Assembly (NCBI RefSeq): GCF_002362315.1
Contig: NZ_MTZV01000001.1
Span: forward strand, 248,001 to 312,000
DNA: 64,000 bases
Source: Paraburkholderia acidicola
GTDB taxonomy: Bacteria > Pseudomonadota > Gammaproteobacteria > Burkholderiales > Burkholderiaceae
Direction: 5' to 3'
This document shows, one piece after another, positions 46,509 to 55,151 of this stretch; within the stretch, counting starts at the first letter, position 1; the number at the start of each line of letters is the position of its first letter. Position numbers and translations under genes: made by a program. The notes under the pieces were generated by a model that saw only the letters and a program-made list of their open reading frames with translations, made no database searches and was not told the DNA's origin.

Positions 46509-47669
46509 TCAGTTCACCGCACCCGGAGGTTGCACCGGCACCTTCGGCGCAAGCTTGCGCAACCGGCCCGCAAACCGGTGCGACGGCCGCTCGACGGCAA
46601 GATAGAACGCGTAGCTCAGCGCAAATGCAAAAGCGACGGTCGCGAGCCAGGTCCACGCCGGTCCGGCCGGGTAACCCGCGGCGCTGAGTATCGCGAGCGC
46701 GAGTTTGTGGCACAGATAAAGGCTGTACGACCACGCGCCGAGCGCCCCAAGCCGCGCCCACACGCCGCGTGCTGCTTCGCGCGCCGGTGTCGCCGTTTCC
46801 GCGGCGATCCATGCGGCGGCAAAGAACTGGAACAGCGTCAACGAGATGTCGGGACCGACGGTCGGCAGAAACGCCGGCTTGATGTGCGACGACGACGCGA
46901 GCACGAAGGTCAGCGAGCCCGCCGCGACCAGGGCGACGCGTGCCACGACCAGTTGCGCGGACAGTGCGCGTACGGCGACCCGCAACCCACGCACAATCCA
47001 TCCGGTCACTTTCGAATACGCGCGGCGGCCATCGATACCCCCGCGAGCACGCTGCATATCAGCAATCAGGCTGCCGAGCAGCCAGCCCGGGAAGTACAGC
47101 AGCGACGTGCCGGCAACGCCATAGTTCTGATAGACACAGTGATCGCACACGACCCGCGCCTGCATATGCGTGAGCCACACCATCAACGCCCCGCCGATCA
47201 ACGCGCAGACGATCATCTCGCCGACCCGATGAAAACGCTGCCGAACGAGCGGATACACGGTGTAGTAGACCAGCTCGCAATACAGCGACCACAGCACCGA
47301 TTCCAGCAGCGTCGCCGCGTCGCCGACCGGCTGCGAGACCAGCGCGACGACCGCGAGCGGAATCCCGATCCGCACGTAGCGGGACACGAAATAGCTGACC
47401 GGCCGCAGGCTCGCATCGCGATGGTAGGCGTTGTGAATGCAGTAACCGGAAATCACGAAGAACACGATGACCGCGGCCGGGCCGGCAAACAGCACGACCA
47501 GACCTGACCACAGCGCGCCACCCAGCGACGCCAGATGGCCCGTGAAAATCGACTTGAACGGCGGCGGCCCGAAATGATAGAAAACGACCCAGGCGGCCGC
47601 CATGAAGCGGATCGCGTCGATTTTCAGCGATTTCGCGGACTGCACCGGAACGGATGGATTTGCGCGCAT
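46509..47669 (-). CDS. Acyltransferase family 3 membrane protein (OafA/YrhL-like)
   Basis: 386 residues, about ten membrane segments. SLKIDAIRFMAAAWVVFYHF has the characteristic Arg and His of the first helix (RxxAxxxVxxxH), VFFVISGYCIHNAYHRD and YFVSRYVRIGIPL are typical next motifs, and LWSLYCELVYYTVYPL contains the conserved Glu. Transfers an acyl group to an exported sugar, for example O-antigen or exopolysaccharide; the target is unknown. A heptanucleotide repeat lies about 80-120 bases upstream of its start. Confidence 0.88.
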   Translation of the reverse strand: MRANPSVPVQSAKSLKIDAIRFMAAAWVVFYHFGPPPFKSIFTGHLASLGGALWSGLVVLFAGPAAVIVFFVISGYCIHNAYHRDASLRPVSYFVSRYVRIGIPLAVVALVSQPVGDAATLLESVLWSLYCELVYYTVYPLVRQRFHRVGEMIVCALIGGALMVWLTHMQARVVCDHCVYQNYGVAGTSLLYFPGWLLGSLIADMQRARGGIDGRRAYSKVTGWIVRGLRVAVRALSAQLVVARVALVAAGSLTFVLASSSHIKPAFLPTVGPDISLTLFQFFAAAWIAAETATPAREAARGVWARLGALGAWSYSLYLCHKLALAILSAAGYPAGPAWTWLATVAFAFALSYAFYLAVERPSHRFAGRLRKLAPKVPVQPPGAVN

Positions 47670-48098
47670 GAAGCGCCTCTTTAAATGCCTCGGGAAAGGC
47701 TACCCCCGCCGGGCGTAAAGAAAATCCGAAATAAATCGGCGGATTGTGGCTTGGGGCTTGGGGCTTGGGGCTTGGGGCTTGGGGCTTGGCGCCGCGGGGA
47801 GTGCCCGGAACGCGGGTCGCGCAGGTTGACTGGAAGCCGCCCGACCCAGCCTGCGCCAACGGCCGCCGACGCCCGGCCAGCCGAACGGAAACCCCAGTTT
47901 GTGCGATGATTCGGGATAGCTAGAAATCCAGGTCCGGCGACACCTCCGGCACCCACATCGATCCAACCGCCGCTCGCGCGGGAGATCGAGTCTTTTATAT
48001 GCACGATCGCGTCTGTTGCCGGCGCGAAACGATCTATTGAGTACAGCCGCCGGTGTCACCCGGGCGGTGTGACACGGTTATTGAGGAGAATTCCCAGT
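47670..48098. other. 429-base divergent gap between acyltransferase and hpnH
   Basis: Holds the heptanucleotide repeat near the acyltransferase side and, by position, the hpnH promoter in the AT-richer part around 47980-48040. No gene seen. Confidence 0.5.
47748..47789. repeat. Heptanucleotide tandem repeat (CTTGGGG)5 plus partial copy
   Basis: Five exact CTTGGGG units at 47750-47784 plus CTTGG, preceded by GG. On the minus strand (acyltransferase sense) it reads as CCCCAAG units. Perfect short units in a promoter-proximal place are slippage-prone. Confidence 0.9.
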
Positions 48099-49688
48099 AT
48101 GGCAGTGCCAATTTCGCAGGCATGGACGGTTGCCACCTATGTCCTGAAGCAAAAATTATTGCGTCGCAGCCGCTATCCGCTCGTGCTGATGCTCGAGCCG
48201 TTGATGCGCTGCAATCTGGCCTGTGCAGGGTGCGGCAAGATCCAGTACCCGGCCCACGTGCTGAAGTCGGAACTCACCCCCGAGCAGTGCTTCAAGGCCG
48301 TCGAGGAATGCGGCACGCCGATGGTCGCGATTCCGGGCGGCGAGCCGCTGCTGCATCCGCAGATGCCGGAAATCGTCGCTGGTCTCGTGGCGCGCAAGAA
48401 GTACGTGTACATGTGCACGAACGCGCTGCTGCTGGCCAAGCAACTGCATCTGTTCACGCCGAGCAAGTACCTGTCGTTCTCGGTCCACGTCGACGGCCAG
48501 CGCGAGCACCACGATTTCGCGGTATGCCGCGAAGGTGGCTACGACATCGCGATGGAAGGTGTGCGCGCCGCGGTCGCAGCGGGCTTCCGCGTCACGACCA
48601 ACACGACGCTTTTCGATGGCGCCGATCCGAACAGCGTACGTCTGCACTTCGACGAAATGATGACGGCGGGCGTGGAAAGCATGATGGTGTCGCCGGGCTA
48701 CACGTACGACAAGGCACCGGACCAGAAGCATTTTCTCGGCCGTGCCCGTTCGAAGAAGCTGTTCCGCGCGATCCTGTCGAACCGTAAAAAAAGCTGGCGC
48801 TTCAATGCATCGCCCATCTTCATGGAATTCCTGATGGGCAAGAAGCAGCTCACCTGCACGCCGTGGGGCATGCCGACGTACAGCATCTTCGGCTGGCAGA
48901 AGCCGTGCTACCTGCTGCAGGACGGTTATGCGGACACCTTCGACGAACTGATGGAAAGCGTGAAGTGGTCCGAATACGGCACCGAAAGCGGCAATCCGAA
49001 ATGTGCGAACTGCATGGTGCACTCGGGCTACGAGGCGAGCGGTGTGAACTACACGTTCGGTTCGTTCAAGGGGCTGTTCCAGACCGTCAAGGCGATGGTG
49101 CTCAATCGCTACAAGGACCCGGAAGCGACCGAGATGCTCGCAGGCTGGAAGTCTCCTTCGCGCGAAGTGCCGATGGTGTTCGTTCCCACGCCGCCGCGGG
49201 CCGCTCAGGTTGCTGATGCTGCCGCGGCTCAAATCGCCGAACCGGTCGTAGCCAGTGCACCTGCGCAGGTTGCGCCGGTTGCTTCGGTCAACCCCGACCA
49301 GATGGAAACGGCTGCGGGTACGGTGCACGAAAAGCTCGAAGGCTGGACGCCGCCGCTCACGACCGAAGCCGAAGTGCGCGAAGCGCTCGAAAAAGCCTTT
49401 GATTATCGCGGCGACGTGACGATCACGCGCAAGAGCGGCGTCGTGGTGAAAGGTTATCTGTACGACCGGCAATACGGCGCGGCTTTCAAGGACTGCTTCG
49501 TGCGGATCATTCCGACCGGCACGCAGACGAAGGAAGTGATTCCGTACGCGGACATCGCCGTACTCGGCTTTACCGGCAAGGATACGGCGGCCGGCAAGAC
49601 CTTCGAATCGTGGGTCAAGCGGTACTGGGAGAAGAAGGCCGCGGGTGAGAAGAACATCCAGATCGAGCCGGAGTACCTGGGCGAGTAA
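48099..49688 (+). CDS. hpnH: HpnH, adenosyl-hopene synthase radical SAM enzyme with C-terminal extension
   Basis: Attaches the 5'-deoxyadenosyl group to diploptene, the first side-chain step of extended hopanoids. 529 residues versus roughly 330-390 usual. Radical SAM cluster CNLACAGC (Cys38, 42, 45), PGGEPLLHP, and the DUF3463-type C-terminal cysteines (LTCTPWGMPT, NPKCANCMVHSGYEA). After about residue 375 comes an Ala/Pro/Val linker and a separate domain of about 120 residues (VREALEKAFDYRGDVTITRK, DIAVLGFTGKDTAAGK). ATG start with GAGGAGAA. No other hopanoid gene is beside it. Confidence 0.9.
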   Translation: MAVPISQAWTVATYVLKQKLLRRSRYPLVLMLEPLMRCNLACAGCGKIQYPAHVLKSELTPEQCFKAVEECGTPMVAIPGGEPLLHPQMPEIVAGLVARKKYVYMCTNALLLAKQLHLFTPSKYLSFSVHVDGQREHHDFAVCREGGYDIAMEGVRAAVAAGFRVTTNTTLFDGADPNSVRLHFDEMMTAGVESMMVSPGYTYDKAPDQKHFLGRARSKKLFRAILSNRKKSWRFNASPIFMEFLMGKKQLTCTPWGMPTYSIFGWQKPCYLLQDGYADTFDELMESVKWSEYGTESGNPKCANCMVHSGYEASGVNYTFGSFKGLFQTVKAMVLNRYKDPEATEMLAGWKSPSREVPMVFVPTPPRAAQVADAAAAQIAEPVVASAPAQVAPVASVNPDQMETAAGTVHEKLEGWTPPLTTEAEVREALEKAFDYRGDVTITRKSGVVVKGYLYDRQYGAAFKDCFVRIIPTGTQTKEVIPYADIAVLGFTGKDTAAGKTFESWVKRYWEKKAAGEKNIQIEPEYLGE

Positions 49689-49823
49689 TGCCCGCGGGAG
49701 CGACAGCGTTTGTAACTCTGGCGCTTCCCTACCCCTGGCTGGGCTCTCGCGGCACATGGCAGGCAGACCGCATCGGCGGATGCCTGCTACTAAAACGCTA
49801 TCGGTCACCAGGGGGAATCTGTC

Positions 49824-50324
49824 ATGAAGATCGAATCGCAATGGGTTTTTGAGTGCCAGCCGCAGCACGTGTGGCCGCACTTCCTGCACGCCCAGATGGA
49901 TTCGTCCCGCCCCGTACTGTTCTGGTTCGGCATTCCGAAGCCGATGAGCTGTCGTGTGCTCGAAGGCGTGGCGGCAGTCGGCAACACGCGTCAGTGCACC
50001 ACTGACCGCGGCACGATCGACCAACGCATCCTGCAACTCGAGCCCAACCGGCTGCTGCAATACCAGATGCAGCAAAGCACGGTGTGGTGCCGCGCATGGG
50101 TCGGCAAACTGATCGACACCTTCACGCTCGAAGCACTCGACGACCACCGGACGCTCGTGCGCCGCACGACCGAATTCGAGGCCACCGGGCTGTTGAGAGC
50201 GTTGCGGCTCGTTGGGCTGTGGGCCGCATTGCGCCAGGCTCATGCCTATGCCGCGAAGAACTGGCGAAGGCTCGCGCAGGACGCGAAAATTGCCGAGCGT
50301 CAGACAACGGCTTTGACCGCCTGA
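49824..50324 (+). CDS. SRPBCC family protein
   Basis: 166 residues. The opening MKIESQWVFECQPQHVWPHF and the closing long helix LLRALRLVGLWAALRQAHAYAAKNWRRL fit the START/Bet v1 helix-grip fold. Paired with a strong GGGGG ribosome site. It follows hpnH by 135 bases and might share its transcript; a lipid or hopanoid-binding role would fit but is speculation. Confidence 0.7.
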   Translation: MKIESQWVFECQPQHVWPHFLHAQMDSSRPVLFWFGIPKPMSCRVLEGVAAVGNTRQCTTDRGTIDQRILQLEPNRLLQYQMQQSTVWCRAWVGKLIDTFTLEALDDHRTLVRRTTEFEATGLLRALRLVGLWAALRQAHAYAAKNWRRLAQDAKIAERQTTALTA

Positions 50325-50809
50325 CCGCATCGCGCGAGTCGCGCCGCAGCAACTGCCAGGTACAGACTTCGTTCGCAAACCGCGTTTCGCCCGCCTCCAT
50401 TCCCCCTGCCAGACAGACTCCGCCACGCCGCGTGCGCCGCCGACGCGTACCTACCTGCCCCATAAACCAATAAAAGCACCTCGAACCCGCCGTTATCCGA
50501 ACACGGCAAACCTCTCCAGATTTGTCTTCCGCGACTCAAGATGTCATACGACGTCTTATCTAAATATGGCACACCCGCCATCTTGTCTGACTCATTTCAG
50601 CGTAAAACATGTCCACTAGGCGTACTTACGAGAAAAAGTGTCGAATTTACGCTAAATGTTCGTCGTGTAAACCCTGATGTCACCACTATTGTCTCCGGAC
50701 ATCGTATGACTTAGCATGGCCCCAGTCGAGTCATGCTACCGGTTCTTCCGCTCCGGTACGTGTGGCCGCAAGAGTGCCCTCATAGAAAACACACGGAGAC
50801 ACACAACAC
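50325..50809. promoter_or_regulatory. 485-base region upstream of the uronate MFS operon
   Basis: GTCATACGA occurs at 50543-50551 and inverted (TCGTATGAC) at 50702-50710, about 150 bases apart, with AT-rich sequence between. The spaced inverted pair suggests a regulator site flanking the promoter, perhaps with looping. No gene seen; a short frame at 50716 is out of frame with the MFS start. Confidence 0.5.
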
Positions 50810-52099
50810 ATGGCGCACAAGATAAAGGGCCTTCGCTGGTGGATGATCGGCCTGCTCACGCTCGGGACCGTGATGAACTACCTCGCGCGCAGTTCGCTTA
50901 GCGTCGCGGCGCCCACGGTCATGCAGGACCTGCATATCAGCACCGCGCAATACGGCTGGATCACCGGTGCGTTTCTCGTGATGTATCCGATCGGTGGCCC
51001 GATCACCGGTTATCTGATGGACCGTATCGGTCTGCGCTTTGGTTTTCTGCTGTGCGGCGTGTTGTGGTCCATCGTGTGTATGGCGCACGGTTTGGCGAAC
51101 GGTTGGGTCGGGCTCTTCGTGCTGCGCGGCATGCTCGGTCTCGTCGAAGCGTCGTTTATCCCCGCCGGCATGCGCGCCGCGGCATTCTGGTTTCCCGCGC
51201 ACGAACGCGGGATCGCAGCGGGCGTGTTCAACATCGGCACATCGGTGGGTGCGATCGCGGCGCCGCCGCTCATCGCGTGGTCGATCCTGCGCTACAACTG
51301 GGAAACCGCGTTCGTGATCGCCGGTGCGCTTGGTCTCGTGTGGGCCGTGCTGTGGCTCGTGCTGTACCGGCATCCGAGCGAACACAAGGCGCTGTCGCAG
51401 GAGGAAGCCGCCTATATCGCCGGTGATGAACGCGTCGTGCCGGTGCCGGACGGCGATCGTCCGCGCATCAGCCGCATCTTCAAACAGCGCAATTTCTGGG
51501 GCATTGCGCTGCCGCGCTTCTTCGCCGACCCGGTGTGGGGCACGCTCGTGTTCTGGATGCCTCTCTATCTGCACCAGGCGCGCGGCTTCGACCTGAAGGC
51601 GATTGCGATGACCGCGTGGCTGCCGTTCGTCGCCGCCGACGTCGGCTGCATGATGGGCGGCACGATCTCGATGTTTCTGAACAGGCGCTTCAACATCGCG
51701 ATCCTGAACGGCAAGCGCATCGTCTTCACGATCGGTGCGGTCATCATGATCTCGATGGCCGGCGTCGGTTACGTGAAAGACCCGGGGATGGCGATCTTCC
51801 TGCTGTGCCTCGGCGGCTTCGCCCACCAGACCCTGTCGGTCACCGTCATCTCGATGTCCGCCGATCTCTTCCCGAAGCAGGAAGTGGCCACCGTCACCGG
51901 CTTCGCGGCGCTGGCGGCTGGCATCGGCAACCTGCTCTTCACCCTGACGATCGGCGCACTCGTCGCGACCATCGGCTACACACCGTTCTTCGTTGCGCTT
52001 GGTTTCGGTGATCTGATCGGGGTCGCGCTGATCTGGTCGCTAGTCAAGCCAGCGGTCACGCGCGGGCTTGCACCGGCGGGCAAACCAGTCAACGCATAA
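50810..52099 (+). CDS. MFS transporter, ACS family (hexuronate/uronate-like)
   Basis: 429 residues, 12 membrane segments. NYLARSSLSVAAP in TM1 and YPIGGPITGYLMDRIGLRFGF are typical of ExuT-type anion:cation symporters for hexuronates and related sugar acids. FRVFKQRNFWGIALPRFFADPVWG-like middle region (SRIFKQRNFWGIALPRFFAD) is common in the group. GGAGA eight bases before ATG. Followed by an alginate lyase and a porin, so its substrate is probably an unsaturated uronate monomer or oligomer released by the lyase. Confidence 0.87.
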   Translation: MAHKIKGLRWWMIGLLTLGTVMNYLARSSLSVAAPTVMQDLHISTAQYGWITGAFLVMYPIGGPITGYLMDRIGLRFGFLLCGVLWSIVCMAHGLANGWVGLFVLRGMLGLVEASFIPAGMRAAAFWFPAHERGIAAGVFNIGTSVGAIAAPPLIAWSILRYNWETAFVIAGALGLVWAVLWLVLYRHPSEHKALSQEEAAYIAGDERVVPVPDGDRPRISRIFKQRNFWGIALPRFFADPVWGTLVFWMPLYLHQARGFDLKAIAMTAWLPFVAADVGCMMGGTISMFLNRRFNIAILNGKRIVFTIGAVIMISMAGVGYVKDPGMAIFLLCLGGFAHQTLSVTVISMSADLFPKQEVATVTGFAALAAGIGNLLFTLTIGALVATIGYTPFFVALGFGDLIGVALIWSLVKPAVTRGLAPAGKPVNA

Positions 52100-52107
52100 C
52101 CGTCTCG

Positions 52108-52129
52108 CGGCGGACCGCGCGGTCCGCCG
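52108..52129. terminator. Perfect 22-bp palindrome after the MFS gene
   Basis: Stem arms CGGCGGACCGC and GCGGTCCGCCG abut with no loop base between, eight bases after the MFS stop. As RNA it forms a strong hairpin; it may terminate or attenuate before the lyase gene. Confidence 0.55.
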
Positions 52130-52275
52130 TCGCTCACCTCTCGTTTCCGGCCCGCGAGCTGCCAACGCTCCGCGCCTGGGACGGGCTTCGCCGATCGAAT
52201 CATGCAACTGGACGCTCAGCATCGATGCTGAGCCGGTCCGGGGCGGGGTTCGTCCGTTCTCATCAGGAGAAGGTC

Positions 52276-53691
52276 ATGCGTAATCTGCGTCGCGATCATC
52301 GATACGCGTTTTTCACTGCCGCCTCTAGCGCTATGGACGCTGTGCCACCCGTCGCGGCACGGCGTCGCGCACTCGCTGCACTAGGCGCCGGTTCGCTCGG
52401 TCTGCTGCTGTACGGCTGTGGCGGTGTCGATGCCACGTTGCCGGCCACTGCATCGTCGACAACCGGATCGCAGAGCACACCGCCTGTCACACCGCCGCCT
52501 GCTGCGCCTACCCCACCCCGCGTCTTCACACTCGACGCGAACGAAATGCTCAAGGCAAAGCAGCTTATCGCCGCTGCCAACCCGTCGTTGCAAACGTCCT
52601 GGTCCGCCCTGCTCGCCAGCGCGAATGCTGCTCTTCAGCTTGCGCCGTTCTCGGTCGTCGACAAGAACATGGTGCCGCCGAGCGGCGACAAACACGACTA
52701 CCTCAGCCTCGCACCGTACTGGTGGCCCGACCCCACCAAGCCCAATGGGTTGCCGTATATCCAGCGCGACGGCCAGATCAATCCATCGTCGAAGAACAAC
52801 GATTCGGATTCCGTGCGGATGCAGGCGTTCTGTTCGGCCATCGGCACACTGACCACCGCGTGGTTTCTCAGCGGCGATGCGCGCTATGCCGACAAGGCGG
52901 CATCGCTGCTGCGCACGTGGTTCATCGACCCGACCACGCGCATGAATCCGAATCTCAACTATGGTCAGGGCATTCCAGGCATTACGACTGGCCGCGGCAT
53001 CGGCATCATCGACACGCGCAACTTCTGGCAGATCACCGATGGCATCGGCCTGCTCGCCTCGTCGAATGCACTCAGCGCAAGCGACCTCAGCGCCCTGAAC
53101 CTGTGGTTTGCGGATTACCTGAACTGGCTTCTGACCAGCAGCAACGGCACTGACGAAGCTGCGGCGCCGAACAACCACGGCACCTTCTACGACGCACAGG
53201 TCACGAACCTCGCGCTCTTCACCAGCGACACCGCGACCGCGCAGAACGCGCTCAATCACGCGCTAACCAAACTGCTGCCGACACAGTTCGACAAAACCGG
53301 CAAGGAACCGCTCGAGCTGTCGCGCACCCGGCCGTTTCACTACAGCGTGTTCAACCTCGTTGCGTTCCTGCGGCTCGCGAAATACGGCGCGGCGGCGAAC
53401 GTGGACATTGCGCACGCGTCGGCGGTTGCGGGTAGTCCGCAATCGCTACAGGCATCGGTCGCGTTCCTTGCGCCGTACGTCGCGAATCCGTCGAGCTGGC
53501 CATACCAGGACCTGACGGGCATCGAGTACGACGGCGATGGCAACGAATTCGACGGCGTGCTGCCGGTGCTCCAGCAGGCGGTGCTGCTATACGGCGCTAC
53601 CCCTCAACTGACGGCCGCACTCGATGCGGTGCGCAGTCACCTGCCCAATGCCGTGAGCTGGCTGCAATGGCCGCTCACGACGACGAGCTAG
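52276..53691 (+). CDS. PL5-type alginate lyase, exported lipoprotein
   Basis: 471 residues. N-terminus with RRRALAALGAGSLGLLLYGC: a twin-arginine-like patch plus lipobox YGC, so it may be an exported lipoprotein. A Ser/Thr/Pro linker leads to the alpha/alpha toroid: SGDKHDYLSLAPYWWPDPTK, SKNNDSDSVRM, NNHGTFYDAQV (catalytic Asn-His region) and RTRPFHYSVFNLVAF, typical of the alginate_lyase/PL5 family. Depolymerises mannuronate-rich alginate. ATG at 52276 after AGGAGAAGG. Second gene of the uronate module. Confidence 0.88.
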   Translation: MRNLRRDHRYAFFTAASSAMDAVPPVAARRRALAALGAGSLGLLLYGCGGVDATLPATASSTTGSQSTPPVTPPPAAPTPPRVFTLDANEMLKAKQLIAAANPSLQTSWSALLASANAALQLAPFSVVDKNMVPPSGDKHDYLSLAPYWWPDPTKPNGLPYIQRDGQINPSSKNNDSDSVRMQAFCSAIGTLTTAWFLSGDARYADKAASLLRTWFIDPTTRMNPNLNYGQGIPGITTGRGIGIIDTRNFWQITDGIGLLASSNALSASDLSALNLWFADYLNWLLTSSNGTDEAAAPNNHGTFYDAQVTNLALFTSDTATAQNALNHALTKLLPTQFDKTGKEPLELSRTRPFHYSVFNLVAFLRLAKYGAAANVDIAHASAVAGSPQSLQASVAFLAPYVANPSSWPYQDLTGIEYDGDGNEFDGVLPVLQQAVLLYGATPQLTAALDAVRSHLPNAVSWLQWPLTTTS

Positions 53692-53757
53692 CTACACCTC
53701 ACCTCAAACGCCTCAACTCGCACGCATTTCCCTCCGACAAAAAAGGAAAGCACGACA

Positions 53758-55044
53758 ATGACCCGACGACAACATCGCAACCCGTCAGCCCCGACCGGCA
53801 AACTCAACGTAACGAGCCGCGCATCGGGCTTCAATAGTCTGTGCATCGGCGCGCTGCTCGGCACACTGCCGCTGCTCGCCCACGCGCAAAGCAGCGTGAC
53901 GCTATACGGGATTCTCGACGATTCGATTTCCTGGCAGAGCAGCCAGACGTCGCTGGGCTCGACATCGGGCGGCCGTTCGAGCGTGAAGCTCGGCTCAGGC
54001 GTATGGGCGGGTAGCCGCTTCGGGCTCAAGGGCAGCGAAGATCTCGGCGGCGGGACGAAGGCGGTCTTCCAGCTCGAGTCGGGCTTCAACGTGAACACCG
54101 GCGGTGCGCAATACACCAACGCGCTGTTTGGACGCCAGGCATGGGTCGGTTTGAGCAATGCGACGTACGGTACGCTCACTGCGGGCCGGCAATACACGCC
54201 ATATTTCCTGCTGCTCTCGCCGTATAGCCCGACCACCTGGCTCACGGGTTACTACGGTGCGCATCCGGGCGATCTCGATTCGCTCGATACGCTGTACCGC
54301 GCCAATAACACGCTGATGTACACGTCGCCGAACATTCGCGGCCTCGTGGTCAGTGCGTCGTACTCGCTAGGCGGCGTGCCGGGCACGCTGTCGCAAGGCT
54401 CGACGTGGAGCGGCGCGTTGCAGTACATCAACGGTCCGTTCGGCATTGCAGCGGGTTTTGTGCGCACGAAGAATTCGACGATCGGCGGCGGCCCATGGGG
54501 CAGCGACTCGACGATGAACAGCGGCGGCGAATCGGGGATCTCGGCGGTAACCAACGGTTACCAGGACGCGCAGTCGCAGCAACGATTTGCGGTGACGGGC
54601 GGCTACAAGTTCAACAGCGCGTGGGACATCTCCGTGTCCTACTCGAATGTCCAGTACATTCCCGGCGTCAATTCGCGCTTCACCGATTCGGCGATCTTCA
54701 ATACAGCGGGCGCCGTACTGCACTGGAAGCCCGTCGTCGCGTGGGACTTCGCGACCGGCTACAGCTACACGCGTGCGACTAAAGCCAACGGTATTACGAG
54801 TCCGGCGCAGTATCAGCAGGTGAATCTCTCCGAGTACTACTCGCTGTCCAAACGCACGGGTCTGTATGCGTTGCAGGCGTTCCAGCGCGCGAACGGCAAG
54901 ACGCTTGGCACGCCTTCGTTGAACCCGGCTACGGTCAATCAGCAGATCAACGCTACCCCGAGCATCGGCGACGGTTATCAGAGTTCTCCGGCTTCGTCGC
55001 GTAGTCAGTTTGCTGCGGGCGTGGGCATCATTCACCGCTTCTAA
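53758..55044 (+). CDS. Gram-negative trimeric porin (Burkholderia type)
   Basis: 428 residues. Signal peptide after a basic leader, cleavage near LLAHAQSSVTLYGILDD, the usual mature N-terminus of Bcc porins. GSEDLGGGTKAVFQLESGFN and LFGRQAWVGLSNATYGTLTAGRQYTP are typical. Ends in Phe (GIIHRF), required for outer-membrane insertion. Third gene of the module, likely the entry pore for alginate oligomers. Confidence 0.93.
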   Translation: MTRRQHRNPSAPTGKLNVTSRASGFNSLCIGALLGTLPLLAHAQSSVTLYGILDDSISWQSSQTSLGSTSGGRSSVKLGSGVWAGSRFGLKGSEDLGGGTKAVFQLESGFNVNTGGAQYTNALFGRQAWVGLSNATYGTLTAGRQYTPYFLLLSPYSPTTWLTGYYGAHPGDLDSLDTLYRANNTLMYTSPNIRGLVVSASYSLGGVPGTLSQGSTWSGALQYINGPFGIAAGFVRTKNSTIGGGPWGSDSTMNSGGESGISAVTNGYQDAQSQQRFAVTGGYKFNSAWDISVSYSNVQYIPGVNSRFTDSAIFNTAGAVLHWKPVVAWDFATGYSYTRATKANGITSPAQYQQVNLSEYYSLSKRTGLYALQAFQRANGKTLGTPSLNPATVNQQINATPSIGDGYQSSPASSRSQFAAGVGIIHRF

Positions 55045-55070
55045 CCAGCGCCGGGCTTCCGGGTCCGGCT

Positions 55071-55094
55071 GACCAGAATCAGGCGATTCTGGTC
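55071..55094. terminator. Terminator between porin and D-2-hydroxyacid dehydrogenase
   Basis: Perfect 10-bp stem GACCAGAATC / GATTCTGGTC with loop AGGC, between convergent genes. Confidence 0.75.
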
Positions 55095-55151
55095 GCACCT
55101 CTGGAAAGTCCAAAGCTAAATGAACCCACCTCCGCTTCATGTCGCCATGCG

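Noticed and set aside
47748..47789. Possible CRISPR-like or telomere-like array
   Set aside because: A seven-base tandem unit without spacers is a simple sequence repeat, not CRISPR.
48156..50426. 756-residue open frame on the minus strand
   Set aside because: Antisense to hpnH and the SRPBCC gene; His/Arg-rich composition typical of shadow frames in high-GC DNA.
52276..53691. Heparinase or chondroitin lyase identity for the toroid lyase
   Set aside because: KNNDSDS and NNHGTFYD fit the alginate_lyase/PL5 group better than heparinase II/III.
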